Of a stretch of DNA of 64,000 nucleotides, positions 1 to 12,200 are shown piece after piece. Numbering within the stretch: the first letter of the stretch is position 1; the number at the start of each line of letters is the position of its first letter. Under the pieces are notes generated by a model. That model worked only from the letters and a program-made list of their open reading frames with translations. It was not told where the DNA came from and made no database searches. The position numbers and the translations under genes are program-made. The stretch comes from Asterias amurensis (lineage: Eukaryota > Echinodermata > Asteroidea > Forcipulatida > Asteriidae). The DNA is taken from positions 16,078,012 to 16,142,011 of the forward strand of contig NC_092665.1 of NCBI RefSeq assembly GCF_032118995.1, written 5' to 3'.

Positions 1-19
1 GTTTCATCTGATCTTGCAG

Positions 20-3000
20 AATGCTCCAAACGCTCTGTTTTCACCGACTGATTACCGTGTGCCAAGGATCTACATCCCAGTGTCTGAATGCCCAGAGGGA
101 TTCTTAGAGCGTCCCGGTGATTTTGAATCAACTCTGTTTATTGCGAGGATAGATGAGTGGCCTAAGGACTCACCGTTTGCTCTAGGGTAAGCAACCAAAT
201 CGTCTCAGTTTTTTTCTTTCCTTTCCTTCTTGAGGAGCGGTATTCAGGCCTTGAACTTCGCTCTTGAAGTGGCACAGCAATTTCCCTCTGGTAAAGGGGC
301 ACTTCTATGAGGAAAATATATTATTTGTATAGTGTTGAGTTGAGGATTTAGACAAAGTTAAAGGAACACGTTGCCTTGGATCGGTCGAGTTGGTCTTTGA
401 AAAGCGTTTGTAACCGTTTTTTATAAAATGCATGGGTAGAAAGATGTTGTAAAAGTAGAATACAATGATCCACACAAACATGCCTCGAAATTGCGTGGTT
501 TTCCTTTTACCTTGTCGACTAACACGTCGGCCATTTATGGGGGTCAAAATTTTGACTCCCATAAATGGCCGACCATGTTAGTTCGCGCAGTAGAAGGAAA
601 ACCACGCAATTTCGAGGCAAACTTGTGTGGATCATTGTATTCTACTTTTAAAACATCTTTCCAACCATATGCATTTCATAAAAACGGTTAAAAACGCTTT
701 TGTTTTGACCAACTCGTCCGATCCAAGGCAACGTGTTCCTTTAATAGCGCCCTCAAGCGACCTTGTTTACTACTTGTGTATAAGAGACCATGTTTGATGT
801 TACATGTACTTGTTTTTTCTCTCTAATAAAAGTTACTCTTACTCTGATAAAAGTCACACTCTGACTCAGTTTGCTTGTCTACGCAACATGGTGGCAGCGG
901 TGGCAGAGGCCACCAAAGCAAAAGCACAGGGCACCACGCAATCGCTGTGGGTGCCATGGGCTATTTAGAGGCTTGGGTATTCCGGTAGTTGTTATCCAAA
1001 TAATGTAGGTTATACAGCCAAAGGAAAACTATGCACACAGCTAATCTTTCGGTAGTACTCTCCTCAGACATGAGTTAAGGCATCTTGTTTTTATTAACGC
1101 TTTATTTATTCCTTTTGTACAGCCACCTTCACCGGAGTCTTGGGGAGGCTGGAGAAATCGAGCCAGAAACAGAAGGGATGCTGATGGAGCATGGAGTAGA
1201 CTACTCCGACTTCTCAGACGAGGTGAGGTCTCAAAACAATTCAGCCAGTCCATTTTCTCTGAGCAGTTTTTCTCCTAAACAGTTAAGGTTTATACAGATT
1301 TGCTCGAATGAATTCATTGATTTGAATTTTAAGTACATCAACTCCAAAGCTTCCAACAGACGTATTTCATTTCCTCATGTTTTGCTTTCATCCATTTTTT
1401 CAGGTCATAGCTTGTCTTCCTAAGAACCTTCCTTGGACTATTCCTCAAGATGAGATTGCAAAACGTAGATCCTTCCGAGATGAATGTGTCTTCACTATAG
1501 ATCCAGCTACGGCCAGAGACCTTGATGATGCTCTGTCTTGTGTTGCACTAGGAAATGGTGAGATAAATAGTTCCAAACCTCACGCCAAGTGGTGTATGAT
1601 CTCGCCGTGCATTTGTTCTTTCCCAGTTTGCCTTGCTCGCTCCTAACCCCTGGAAGTGGGACTTTGAAATATCCAATTAATCATAAAAAAAGATGATTGA
1701 ACTCAAGTTGACTATTTGGATTGCATGGCCCAATTTCATAAAACTGTTTAAGAGGAAAAATTGCTTAGCGAATTTCTTTCGTGATCTGTATGGAATGCAT
1801 TGATGGAATGTATGCTTGTAACCTGTTTCTGCTAAGCCTTTTTTGTTTGCTGGTTTTTAAGAAATTGGGTCCTGGCCAATCTTTGCCTTGGCAATGCAAG
1901 ACAGCTTAACATGATGTTTTGCTTAATGCCTAAAAGTAAGACCTTGAAATCAGCTTTCACCTTCTCGATTATATTTTCTGAGATTTTTGTTGTTTTTGTC
2001 ATTTAAAAACTTTATGATTTACCCATCGCAAACTAAAGTAACTTCCCTTGTTTTGACTGAATCAATTTTAGGGGAGTATGAAGTTGGAGTGCACATCGCC
2101 GATGTCAGCTTCTTCGTTGATGAGAACAATGCACTGGATGAGGTTGCCGGATTGAGGGCCACTAGTGTCTACTTGGTGCAGAAGGTGAGAAAGATAATTT
2201 CTTAACATCCTAAGAAACTTACAGGGTGCACCTTTTGTGTGGCCTCTGCTCTCAATAACTTTTTTGTTTTGACACTTTTTAAGGTGATTCCTATGTTACC
2301 ACGGTTACTCTGTGAGCATCTTTGCAGCCTCAACCCCAACGAAGACAAGTTGACCTTTTCGTTTCTATGGCGACTCACGGAGAATGGAGAGGTAGGTCAT
2401 GTTTCTAGTTATCATAAAAGTGCTGGATATCAGTGTTAAATACAAATCAGTAAAAAATTATTGATATAAATTAGTACCCCCACACTGATCTCAAACTGTG
2501 TTTATTTCAACTTCTCCTGAATGTATCTTACCTCTTGGACTAGATTCTTGATGAGTGGTGCGGTCGTTCAGTCATCCGCTCCTGTGTCAAGATGAGTTAC
2601 GCTCACGCCCAAGGAATCATCACGGAGCCTGAGAGAGTCTGGAAACCAGAGGAGATGCCAACAATCACAAACGGATTCACCATCCCGGACATCGTGGAGA
2701 GAGTTCTTAACCTTAACAAGGTACCTCTTTCTCATTACATATAATTTATTGTTACTTTTTGGTTTTCCAATTTTACTTATTCACTAACTTACTTATTTAG
2801 CTGCTAAGGACAAGATGTCCCTTGGCCTTCTTAGATGACCTTCCCCAATTCAGTCTGGAATTCAAGTGGAATTAGGACACCTTCTTAGACTTGATCCTTT
2901 CAGCGCCATGGTGGGCATCCTCGTTGATGTGGTTTGATGGAATCATTGAAGTAGACCTGATCGGGTAGCCTGTAGATAATCTGGTTTATTTACTGTAAAA

Positions 3001-5542
3001 TGGTGCCCACAGCTTGAGGGCCCAAGTTGCTAAGCACAACAAGAGTATGCTACCAGGATATAAGGTTACCAGCCAAAACACATTGCCTAATGTAGTGTCT
3101 GTCACTGGTGCCCTGCTTAAATTTGCTAAGCATTATCTTGAGCACTGAGCACGTAAACCGGAAATTAGAGGTTTTTCTTTTAGAATCATTTAAAGATTCA
3201 CAGAAGTTGATTCACACCTGATGTTTAACATTTTCTGGTCTTGTTTCTAGATTGCCCAGAATATGAGGAAGAAACGTTCCGATGACGGAGCGTTACGCCT
3301 GGACCAGGTGAAACTACTGTTTACCTTGGATAAGGAGAGTGGTTTACCATCGGGTTACAATGTCTACCAACAGAAAGAGAGTAACAAGTAAGTCAACTTC
3401 TCCTTAAAGGGAGAGTTTACCTTTGGCTTTTTGAGCGGTTTGTTATAATCCTATATAATCGTACACTTACACAATAACTGGTGAAAATTTATTTTCAAAA
3501 GGTGATTTGTATTTGTGAGATGTCGCAGAAAATCTGGAGCGAAAAATAATCCCTAAATTTTCCATCAAGCCATCTTTATACCAGTTATGTGCATATCTGT
3601 GAACACTTATCTTTCATTCTTACCATCTTGTGCACTGCCTTTAGCCCATAGGTACCCCTTACCGACCCCAATTTTCTCACCAATTTTAATAATATGCACC
3701 CCTTTAACTTTTGGCTTCCCTTCTCTCACCGCAATTAACAGATTAGTTGAAGAGTTCATGTTGCTTGCCAACATGGCCGCCGCTCACCGAATCTACAACG
3801 CCAACAAGGATACTGCCCTCTTGCGGCGTCACCCTCCACCCAAGACCAAAATGATTGACGACCTGGTCCTGATGTGTTCGGAGATCGGACTCAAAGTCGA
3901 CGGTAGCAGCTCCAAGTCGATTCAGGAATCGCTGAACCGTTACATTGGTCCTGTAGAAGATAAAGCATCGTGGGGCAAAGGTCAAATCCTGACTGTGTTT
4001 TATTCAAAACCGATGCAGGTAAGGTGCTTATCATACTCTAGAAGAAGAAAACAATTATTCACTATTTAATAACTACCTGAACTGAAGTTGTTTTTTTTTC
4101 TTTTTCATTATTAATGTGAATACAATTTATTTCCAGAGAGCCAAGTATTTCTGTACCGGGAGCATTGAAGTTGAGGACCACTTTCGTCACTACGCCCTCA
4201 ATGTTCCGTTTTATACGCATTTCACATCACCCATCAGACGTTATGCTGACATCATCGTTCACAGACAACTTGCCGCATCCCTAGGTAAAACTTTGTTGTG
4301 TCTTCTCGTTTGTGGTAGTGTCCCAATTCTTTAAAGATTAAATCTCATAATTGTTTGGTAAGTTTCACCGTGGCCAGAACTGTGTTTGTGAAACTTCTAG
4401 AAACTCTCTTTAAAGATCTCTCTGTAAAGTTGCATCCTGAAAATTTCTCTGGTTTATTTTTCTCAAGGTGTTGGTCCTGCGTCTCAGAGGGATGAAGTTA
4501 CAATTCAAGACCAAGCTGTGAGATGTAACGAGCGCAAAGATGCAGCCAAGAAAGTCTCAGATATGAGTGGGGAGATGTTCTTCGCTATATTTGTCCGGGT
4601 GAGACTCTTTAATTCACAAGTATTCATCAGTGCATTGTGTGAACATGTACAATATATACACTGTCAAATCTTGAGGTGATGTGCCACAATCGCAATTGGT
4701 CATCGACGGTATACCCCCATTTTTTCATGTTTGACTTGCATCGTCCCACCTCTGTACGTAGTCTATTTAGGCATTTCCATGATCCTCAGTCCAGTCTATG
4801 TCCAGAGGGTGGCTTATATATTGCTACTTGATTCAAGCTGTTTCTAACTCTCAAAATGATATACTTTTTGTATAGGAGTGTGGCCCCCTGAAGCAGGATG
4901 CTATGGTGATGCATGTACTGGATCGTGCCATTGATGTACTAGTGATGGAGCTTGGGGTGGTCAAACGAGTCTACTGTAATGTAAGCCTTTCAACCTTATT
5001 AGGGAGAATAAAAATTCATAACCAAAATGATTATTTGCTAAAAGTTAAATATGACACAAATTACAAAGACATCACCAGGAATTGAAAGGGATTATTTTAT
5101 GGCTCTGTCCATTGCAGCTAGCGGTCGTAGCCAAAGCCAAGGTCTCTTGATACAAACACAGCCTATTGATCAGTTTTTCAAATCTTTTTTGTTTTCTCAG
5201 GCACTCCCCTTGAAGAGCTTCAAGTTTGAGAAGCAAGGCAAGCAGGGCCTGATGAAGATCGTCTGGGAACCAGATCACATGCATCCTGAAGAAGAAACAC
5301 AGACCTTACAGCTGTTCTCATTGGTCAAGGTGGAGCTCAAGGCTGGAAAAGAACCACTCAAGTTTGATGTAAGTGAAGAAACAAAACTGTTACACCATCC
5401 GGGTGTTTTTTTTAATTATAACTTTATGTGGTTGGTTTTCTCTCAAAGTGATGTCTGTTAACAAATTATTGGTTATTAATTTGTGTTTTTGTCTTTTATT
5501 TTTATTTTTATCTGACAGGCAAACCTGATAAGACCAGAGTAG
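20..5542 (+). CDS. DIS3L2: DIS3L2, DIS3-like 3'-5' exoribonuclease 2 (5' part lies outside the window)
   Basis: Cytoplasmic RNase II-family exonuclease that degrades oligouridylated RNAs such as pre-let-7, independently of the exosome. Thirteen exons are readable: 20-186, 1123-1222, 1404-1557, 2072-2184, 2284-2391, 2544-2720, 3251-3387, 3742-4018, 4137-4284, 4468-4598, 4876-4980, 5201-5368 and 5519-5542. They total 1809 nt (602 aa plus TAG) with consistent phases. The RNB catalytic signature [13 protein letters not shown] is in the third exon; [29 protein letters not shown] and [11 protein letters not shown] follow, then the S1-like C-terminal part ending near LVKVELKAG. Order and wording match vertebrate DIS3L2 as I recall it, rather than DIS3 or DIS3L. 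The C-terminus is short: the last exon adds only seven residues. The N-terminal cold-shock region is mostly missing because the window cuts it. A family A foldback element sits in the first visible intron. Confidence 0.96.
358..744. mobile_element. Family A foldback element, copy 1
   Basis: A roughly 385-bp palindrome lying in DIS3L2 intron DNA. The ends read TTAAAGGAACACGTTGCC and its reverse complement, and the centre is a near-perfect inverted repeat around GGGGTCAAAATTTTGAC. Both ends carry TTAA, which could be a 4-bp target duplication. No protein is encoded, so it looks like a non-autonomous DNA transposon. Two further full copies occur in this window. Confidence 0.88.
769..960 (+). mobile_element. 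Possible LTR-retrotransposon remnant
   Basis: A stretch with an AATAAA signal ends in a CA dinucleotide, followed at once by TGGTGGCAGCGGTGGCAG, which resembles a tRNA primer-binding site after the end of an LTR in Gypsy-like elements. There is no coding region with it. It would be a short, degraded fossil fragment. This is a weak call from the end context only. Confidence 0.25.
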
Positions 5543-8500
5543 TCATCAGATATTGAATGGAAGGTGTAAGATGAAAGAGAAATGCACATGACAATATATC
5601 CAGGGATGAGGAATTTCAGACTTTTATCCGAGCTTAGACTTCACAAGTCAAACTTGGTGTAGTAAATCAGCTACTGTTTTTCCCACAATAAGGAAATCCT
5701 ACTCTTTGATCTACTTCTTTATTGCTGCATGAGGACACTTTTCCTCAAAGCTCTGTGGAATCTATAACTCCAGGGGTTACCAAGAAGTGGAAATGCCATC
5801 ATCTCAACATGTCTCCTAACATTTGGATTCTAGATTTAGACTTTTTCGTCAGCACTGACTCTCACCCATATGTGGGAACGATTGGTGCTGCAATATCTAA
5901 GCTAAAATGTACTGTACAAATTAAAATAATGCTTACAAAATTAGGTCACAGGATAATAGTGAATGGTACATTCCAAATTCCCCTAAGGTCAGAGGTTAGT
6001 GACTGTGACACTATGCCATGTAGCTTAAAGGTACTGTACACGCAACAGCTCTCCAATGTTTGTTACCAAGTCAGTTTTGAGTAATTACTAAATGTGTACC
6101 TTCCCTTTAAACACAAGAGTTTAAATGATAGGGAAGGGGCCATTTATTAAGGCAAACCGATTTTATTTTTTATCTGTTTTACTTTGAATTAATTCCCTCT
6201 CAGTTAAGGGTTAATATGAAAAACTAATGAATTTTAAAAACCTGTTAATTTTTAAAATATTTTTTAATTTCTCAAATTATTTGAGAGGTTTAATTGAATT
6301 TCTTTATTTTTAATTCGATTAGTATCTAAATTTTTAGACATAAGATTAATTCGTAAAGGCCTTGTCTTTATGGATGTATGCTTCGCCAGTAGATATTCTT
6401 CTAGCTGGTATTTTAAATAATAAAAAAAAATAATAATTTAAACTAAATTAACTGTAATCAATTAGAAGCCTTCAAAGGGTTTCTTAAAGAAAGACTGAAC
6501 TTGATGGGGGTGGCGATGGGTGCACCTCAGAGTTTGCGGAACATATCTCTTAGTGTTAAAGGAGCACACAGTACTGCTAACCATCTCAGTGAAATTATAA
6601 TAGACGCTAAATTTGCATCGGGGATAAAGAATATTAATTTTAGTTTTTACCCATACACCGATGTGTGTTAGCACTGTATACTCAGTACTTTCCCGAGTCC
6701 TGTTAAAAAATATCACAGGCATGTTACTCGGGTGGGATTCGAACCAACCAGACTACCGAGATTGCCCGGTAGCTAGAGGCAGTTCGAATCCTATGTTTTG
6801 GCAGCGGGTACCGAAATTTGTATCAGGGATAAAGAATATTAATTTTAGTTTTTACCCATACACCGATGTGTGCTAGCACTGTATACTCAGTACTTCAGAG
6901 TTCAGTACTTCTCAGTACTTCTCCGAATCCTGTGAAAAAAATTGTTTCATCTTCAAAAGGTCACGTTGAAAATAAGCAAAGGTCAACATTTTTATTTTAC
7001 TCTTTGTCAAATTGAATTTGGTGCAATAATTTATTATTTCTTTATTGTCTAGAACGAAAATTTACTCTAAAGATAATAAATGCTTTGTCTGGATTTTTAA
7101 TGTGACCTTAGATTTTTGAAAAAGTGGTCGTCGAAATGTGACGGTTTCATTTAGGAACAGTTTACTCTAAGCCAGTTATACCTTTTGTGTCACAATTGGG
7201 TCTATTTTGTAGGCTGGATAGCCAAACGATGTCAATGTGTTCCTATAACAAGTGAATTGTGGTTACAGATTTAAATTTAGGGTGATCTAAAATAAACTAT
7301 TCAATTTGATAATTTGCATAATGCTAATGAGCAGCTTATGAATAATTATCAATGTGGGCACTCCCAGTATATCTTGACTCTGTGTGTCATTGTGTTTGAG
7401 GTTACTGACTTGTGGTGTGTGTGTGGCCAGGTGTATAGACTACATGGTTTACGAGTTGTAATTTCTTGAAGCGCTGGATAATCGGGTCCTGAATCTATGT
7501 GGCATGTTTCATAATCACTCAATAACTTTTGGGAACAGGGCACTATTCATTATGTCCCAGCAGCCCTGGATAGGGTTCTTAAATGCGTCAAGAGAAGTTT
7601 GAACTCAAGCTCACAGTTCCTATACGGTCGAATCCTCCGAATCCTCGAAGCAGAATTGACTCCAGATTGGACCTTGAAACCATATAGATCGCTCCCTGAC
7701 TGACTGGTCCAGTACAATTGGTACCCCCCCCCCCCCCAACCCCCATTTGTTTTGTTATTTGTGCAATTACGTAAATAGAATGTTTTGCAAACAGAACATG
7801 GTTGGACTGGACAATGTGGAGGCCATGCCGACACAGGCGAGTCAAAAGAAAAACACGGGTTCTCACAATGCGAGAGGATGAAACGCAAGGCAACGTGTTC
7901 CTTTAAAAACTTGTTCTGTACTACTGTTGGGTTTTACTCTTCAGCACATTGCCGCGTATGGAAAATACAGTAGACAGGGAGGTTGTCGAGAGCTATATAA
8001 CACAATCACCAGGAATAGGTGTAGAGCTGTGTATTTTGGCATTATGGTGATGTAAATTGCAACATGCTTTTAGAGAATCTGGCCCAAGTACCGACCCCTG
8101 AGGTACGCCGATATCTACCTGTAGGCTACTGGAGATTCATGATACAAGGTTAGGAGTCATCGCGTTACAAGATTTCTGCTCGGTTCATGCACAATTTCTG
8201 CGATTATAAAAGTAACTGATCCAGACTAGTGCCACGGATGAGCAATTGTCAAAGCCTTGGGCGATATATATTTTATACAAAGCGTCAAATACAGGGGGTC
8301 AACTTTGCCAGCAACGGGGTACCTATAGCTGTCGGTGTCACGGATAATGACAATAATATTGCACAAAATACGGAGAGTGGATATTTGTTGTGCTGCTGTG
8401 ATGACATTGTAGACTGACTGGGGAGACACATCCTAATATAATAAAGAGGTAACATGGTTAGTGAGCCTTTTAAATCGTTGTATTACCATGTAGGCTACAT

Positions 8501-9210
8501 GGACCGGCCAGTATTAAAGCTACAGGTCCTCTAGTTGTCCAAAATGTTAAAGGATTATGACATTATATATTGGTAATTACTCCCAAAAAATTAGCATTAA
8601 AACTTGGTAGTGAACAATGGATAGCTGTTGATAGCAACAAAACAAATCAAGTCCTTGAAGCCCAACACGATTTAACGCGGAATTAATACTCCGAGTCCAA
8701 AGGCCAGGCTACCCCAGTATCACATAATAGGATTAAGCATGATCAACGTTAGGCCATGGTGGGATATCTCTGGGTTTTTTGCATTATTTTGACATTGCAA
8801 TACTCCATTGTATTATGTTATCACATTTGCATGGGGTGACCAGGCTTTGTCGAATATAGGCGCTTTAACCCCAGGAGTGACGGTGTGCTAACCAATACAT
8901 TCGGGTCAGGAGCTGTGGGAGTCCCACACCAATATTCTGGTGCGATTTTTCAGGTAAGGTTGACATTTGTCTATCTTTGTTGCATGGATTACGGCAGCCC
9001 TAGGGCGTCAGTGCTACAAAGGAGTCCAACCTGGGCTTGGATTTAGTATTCCAATAATTGTTCAAGTGTTCACGTGTCATAGATCAGACCGAGCGACGAA
9101 TGGAATAGGCCATTAGCAACTTTGTTGATAAAAATATGTACGAATTTTAATTGAACTGCACTCACATAATTATACCCCCTTTTTAACTATAGACTTACTC
9201 CGACTTTAAA
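5543..9210. other. Intergenic: DIS3L2 3' region and upstream of the GH31 gene
   Basis: I see no convincing coding exon. The first several hundred bases are probably DIS3L2 3' UTR. A duplicated segment lies at about 6612-6700 and 6812-6890 and brackets a tRNA-like box-B sequence. A C-run of about 15 lies near 7726. A terminal scrap of the family A element (GGCAACGTGTTCCTTTAA) lies at 7887-7905. A good splice donor at 8954 (CAG|GTAAGG) pairs with an acceptor at 9191-9192, 18 bp before the GH31 start codon, so about 8860-8953 may be its noncoding first exon. Confidence 0.6.
6612..6900. repeat. Duplicated segment flanking a tRNA-like box-B motif
   Basis: About 75 bp (GGGATAAAGAATATTAAT through ACTGTATACTCAGTAC) appears near 6617 and again near 6818, about 200 bp apart. 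Between them, GGTGGGATTCGAACC is the reverse complement of a tRNA T-arm, suggesting a minus-strand SINE or tRNA-derived fragment. A second GTTCGAATCC follows within 60 bp. It may be a duplicated SINE tail; the family is unknown to me. Confidence 0.45.
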
Positions 9211-12200
9211 ATGGCTACAACAACAGCATACAGCCTTTGCAGGATGTTCATCTTAGTTACATTGCTTCTATCGTGTGTACTGCGGCAATCTCAGGCTAAT
9301 TTCACATTCTCGTTGAATGGCCAGAATTTGAATGTGCACGTGGACGGAATACAGGTACACATTGTTTTACTGTTTTGAATATTGTACACTTTATTTATTG
9401 AACAAAATTACGTTTTCTGTAGTAAAACTGCATGCATGGTGTATGGTTTATCTAAATCAAGTTTATTAAATTAATTTAAACTCGCTCTTTATTTACTTAC
9501 TTAATGAAAACAGTACATAGCCAAAGCAAAAGTAACCATTTTAAACAGAGCGCCCCCCCCCTTGTGGAATAACCTCAGTCAATAAAAATTACGAGTTGGC
9601 ATTTGGTAGCTAATTGTGGGAAAGTTTTGTGTGGCTGATTCTGAGAAATAACCGCGATCTCAGACTTGAAATCAAGTCTAACCATCCCTACTGCATGATG
9701 ATTCCCTACAGGTGATTGCCCATTCTCCCGGCACCCCCTTCCTGTTCGTTGGGAGTGGAGTGTCCTCCTACAAGGGCCATCTCGGTAATTTCGTCATCAA
9801 GGACTACGTGGAGGAACGAATTGCACTGAAGAATTTCACCGTAATTGATGATGCAGAAGTGATGATGCGAGTCCAGTTCCATAGAGATGGATTCATGAAG
9901 GTGTTTTTCGTTTTTTAGAGTAACTATGGTTAAAAAAGGGGGGAACTCAGCAAACTCCCATAAGGGGATACAGGCCTAAACGCCAAGCTAACAACAGCCA
10001 ATCGCTCTCATACAAACTTTGGTTAACGTCTTGTGATTTTATGAATCAAGAAATTGGCAAAGTGCACGAAAAGAAACCAGACGCCATAAAGGGTGCGTTC
10101 GTTTATAGCTCCCCTGGGTCGACCCCAGTGTGTGGCGTTTTCTTTTTCCAGGACGAACGTGTGCAGATAATTACCCACGTTCGTCCTGGGAAAAAAAACC
10201 GTCACACACCGGGGTCGACCCAGGGAAGCTAAACGAACGCACCCAAAGTAATAAGGGGTTAAAAACCACGGTGTCACTGGTTTACAAAAAGAAACCCTTT
10301 ACATTTCCTCGGGCTTTTGTTGTAGTCTGATTATCAGGGATGACCCATCAGAATTACATGCTGTTCATTTTAAAGGCAGTGGACACTATGGGTAATTAGT
10401 CAACATAATTATTAGCATAAACCTTCCTTGGTGACGAGTAATGGGGAGAGGTTGATGGCATAAAACATTGTGAGACACAGCTCCCTCTGAAGTGCCACAG
10501 TTTTCGAGAAAAAGGTAATTTTCCACGAATTTGATTTCGAGACCTCAGATTTAGAACTTGAGGCCTCGAAATCAACCATTTAAACACATACAACTTCGTG
10601 TGAAAAGGGTGTTGTTTTTTCTTTCATTATTATCTCGCAAGTTCGATGACCGATTGAGCTCAAATTTTCACAGGTTCATTATTTTATGCGTATGTTGAGA
10701 TACACCAACAGTGAAGGCTAATTTTTGACAGTTACCAATAGTGTCCACTGCCTTTAACGTGTACCAAGCGAAGTACAAGGATTTTTCTTTACATTTTTTA
10801 AATCTTATCATGTATACAGACAACGGTTACTTTCACTAAAGAGAACAGCAGTCTCGGTGACGTCATAACTTTTGAGGACCTTCCCGGTGACGTCAATCAC
10901 ATCTGGGTACGACTCCTTGCTGATGAGAAGGAGCACGTTTACGGCGCCGGGGAGCAATTTTCTTACTTTGACCTCAGAGGTCACAACTTCCCGTTGTGGA
11001 TTCAAGAGCAGGTATGAACTTCCGGTTTAAATTGCTTTGTGGAATTTCCTAAGTTGCATGCAAGAAAGTATTTTATTAATAACTTCTTTAAAAACTTGTT
11101 TGAACAAAACTAACTAGACTGTTGGGCGCTACTTATGCATGAATCAATAACTTGTCCAAAACTTGTTTTCCAAAACTCATTAGGGCGTTGGGCGTAACAA
11201 GTCAACTGAAGTAACATTCGAGGCGGATCGACGTGACGGTGGGGGCGGGGACTACCACACCACCTATTGGGCGGAACCAACTTTCACCTCCTCTAGGAAA
11301 TACTGCTGCCATTTCGACACCACGAGTTATTCCGAGTTGGATTTCCGTTACCCGGAGTTTCACGAGGTCCAGATCTGGAGCAATAAGCCTGGCAAGATCT
11401 TCTTCGGGGCGAGCGAGACGTTCACCGGCCTCGTCGGGAAACTGACGGCGTTCCTTGGTCGGCAGCCTGCCTTACCGGAGTGGACTTATGATGGCGCCAT
11501 TTTGGGTGTTCAAGGAGGCACGGCGGCCATGTTGGATTACCTTAAATATGCACAGGTATAAGGCTATATCCGAAATGGCGGCTACGGTTACAGCTACGGC
11601 TGGATCGCCGCTTCATTGTGCGTTGAAGTAGACGTCTTAAGCCCTTAGCAACAGTCGTAGCCGTAGCTGTAGCAATCACTTCGGATATACGGCCTATGAG
11701 AGCGTTGATTTTGACCTCAAATCACATTTTTTTTTAAATTAAAAAATAAAAAATCTGCCGTTTTGGTCAGTAAGAACACAGTGTCAGTATTTTTTTTAAT
11801 CGTAACTACTGTTTAGAATTAAAAGTATTTTGTTTTTTATTCCAGGGAAATTCTACTTATGTGACTGGTTTGTGGATTCAAGATTGGGTCGGTCGAATCA
11901 AAACTTCGTTCGGATCAAGATTATTCTGGAACTGGGAATGGGACAAGAAACAATACCCTGACTTGGACATTGAGATTGTGAGATTGAAGAAAGAGGGGGT
12001 GAGAGTCTTCGCCTATATCAACCCGAACCTGAACCGCGAGGGGGGTCTGTTCAAGGAGGCAGATAAAAAGGATCTTTTGGTCAAGAATTCTACGGGAGAT
12101 ACTTACGTTGTAGATTACGGGGAGTTCTTTTGTGGAATTGTTGACTTGACCAACCCGACAGCTGTAGAGTGGTATAAGGGGGTTATCACACGAAACATGA

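Noticed and set aside
5722-6084. 120-aa open frame downstream of DIS3L2
   Set aside because: No domain, signal or family resemblance, and it lies in the probable 3' UTR.
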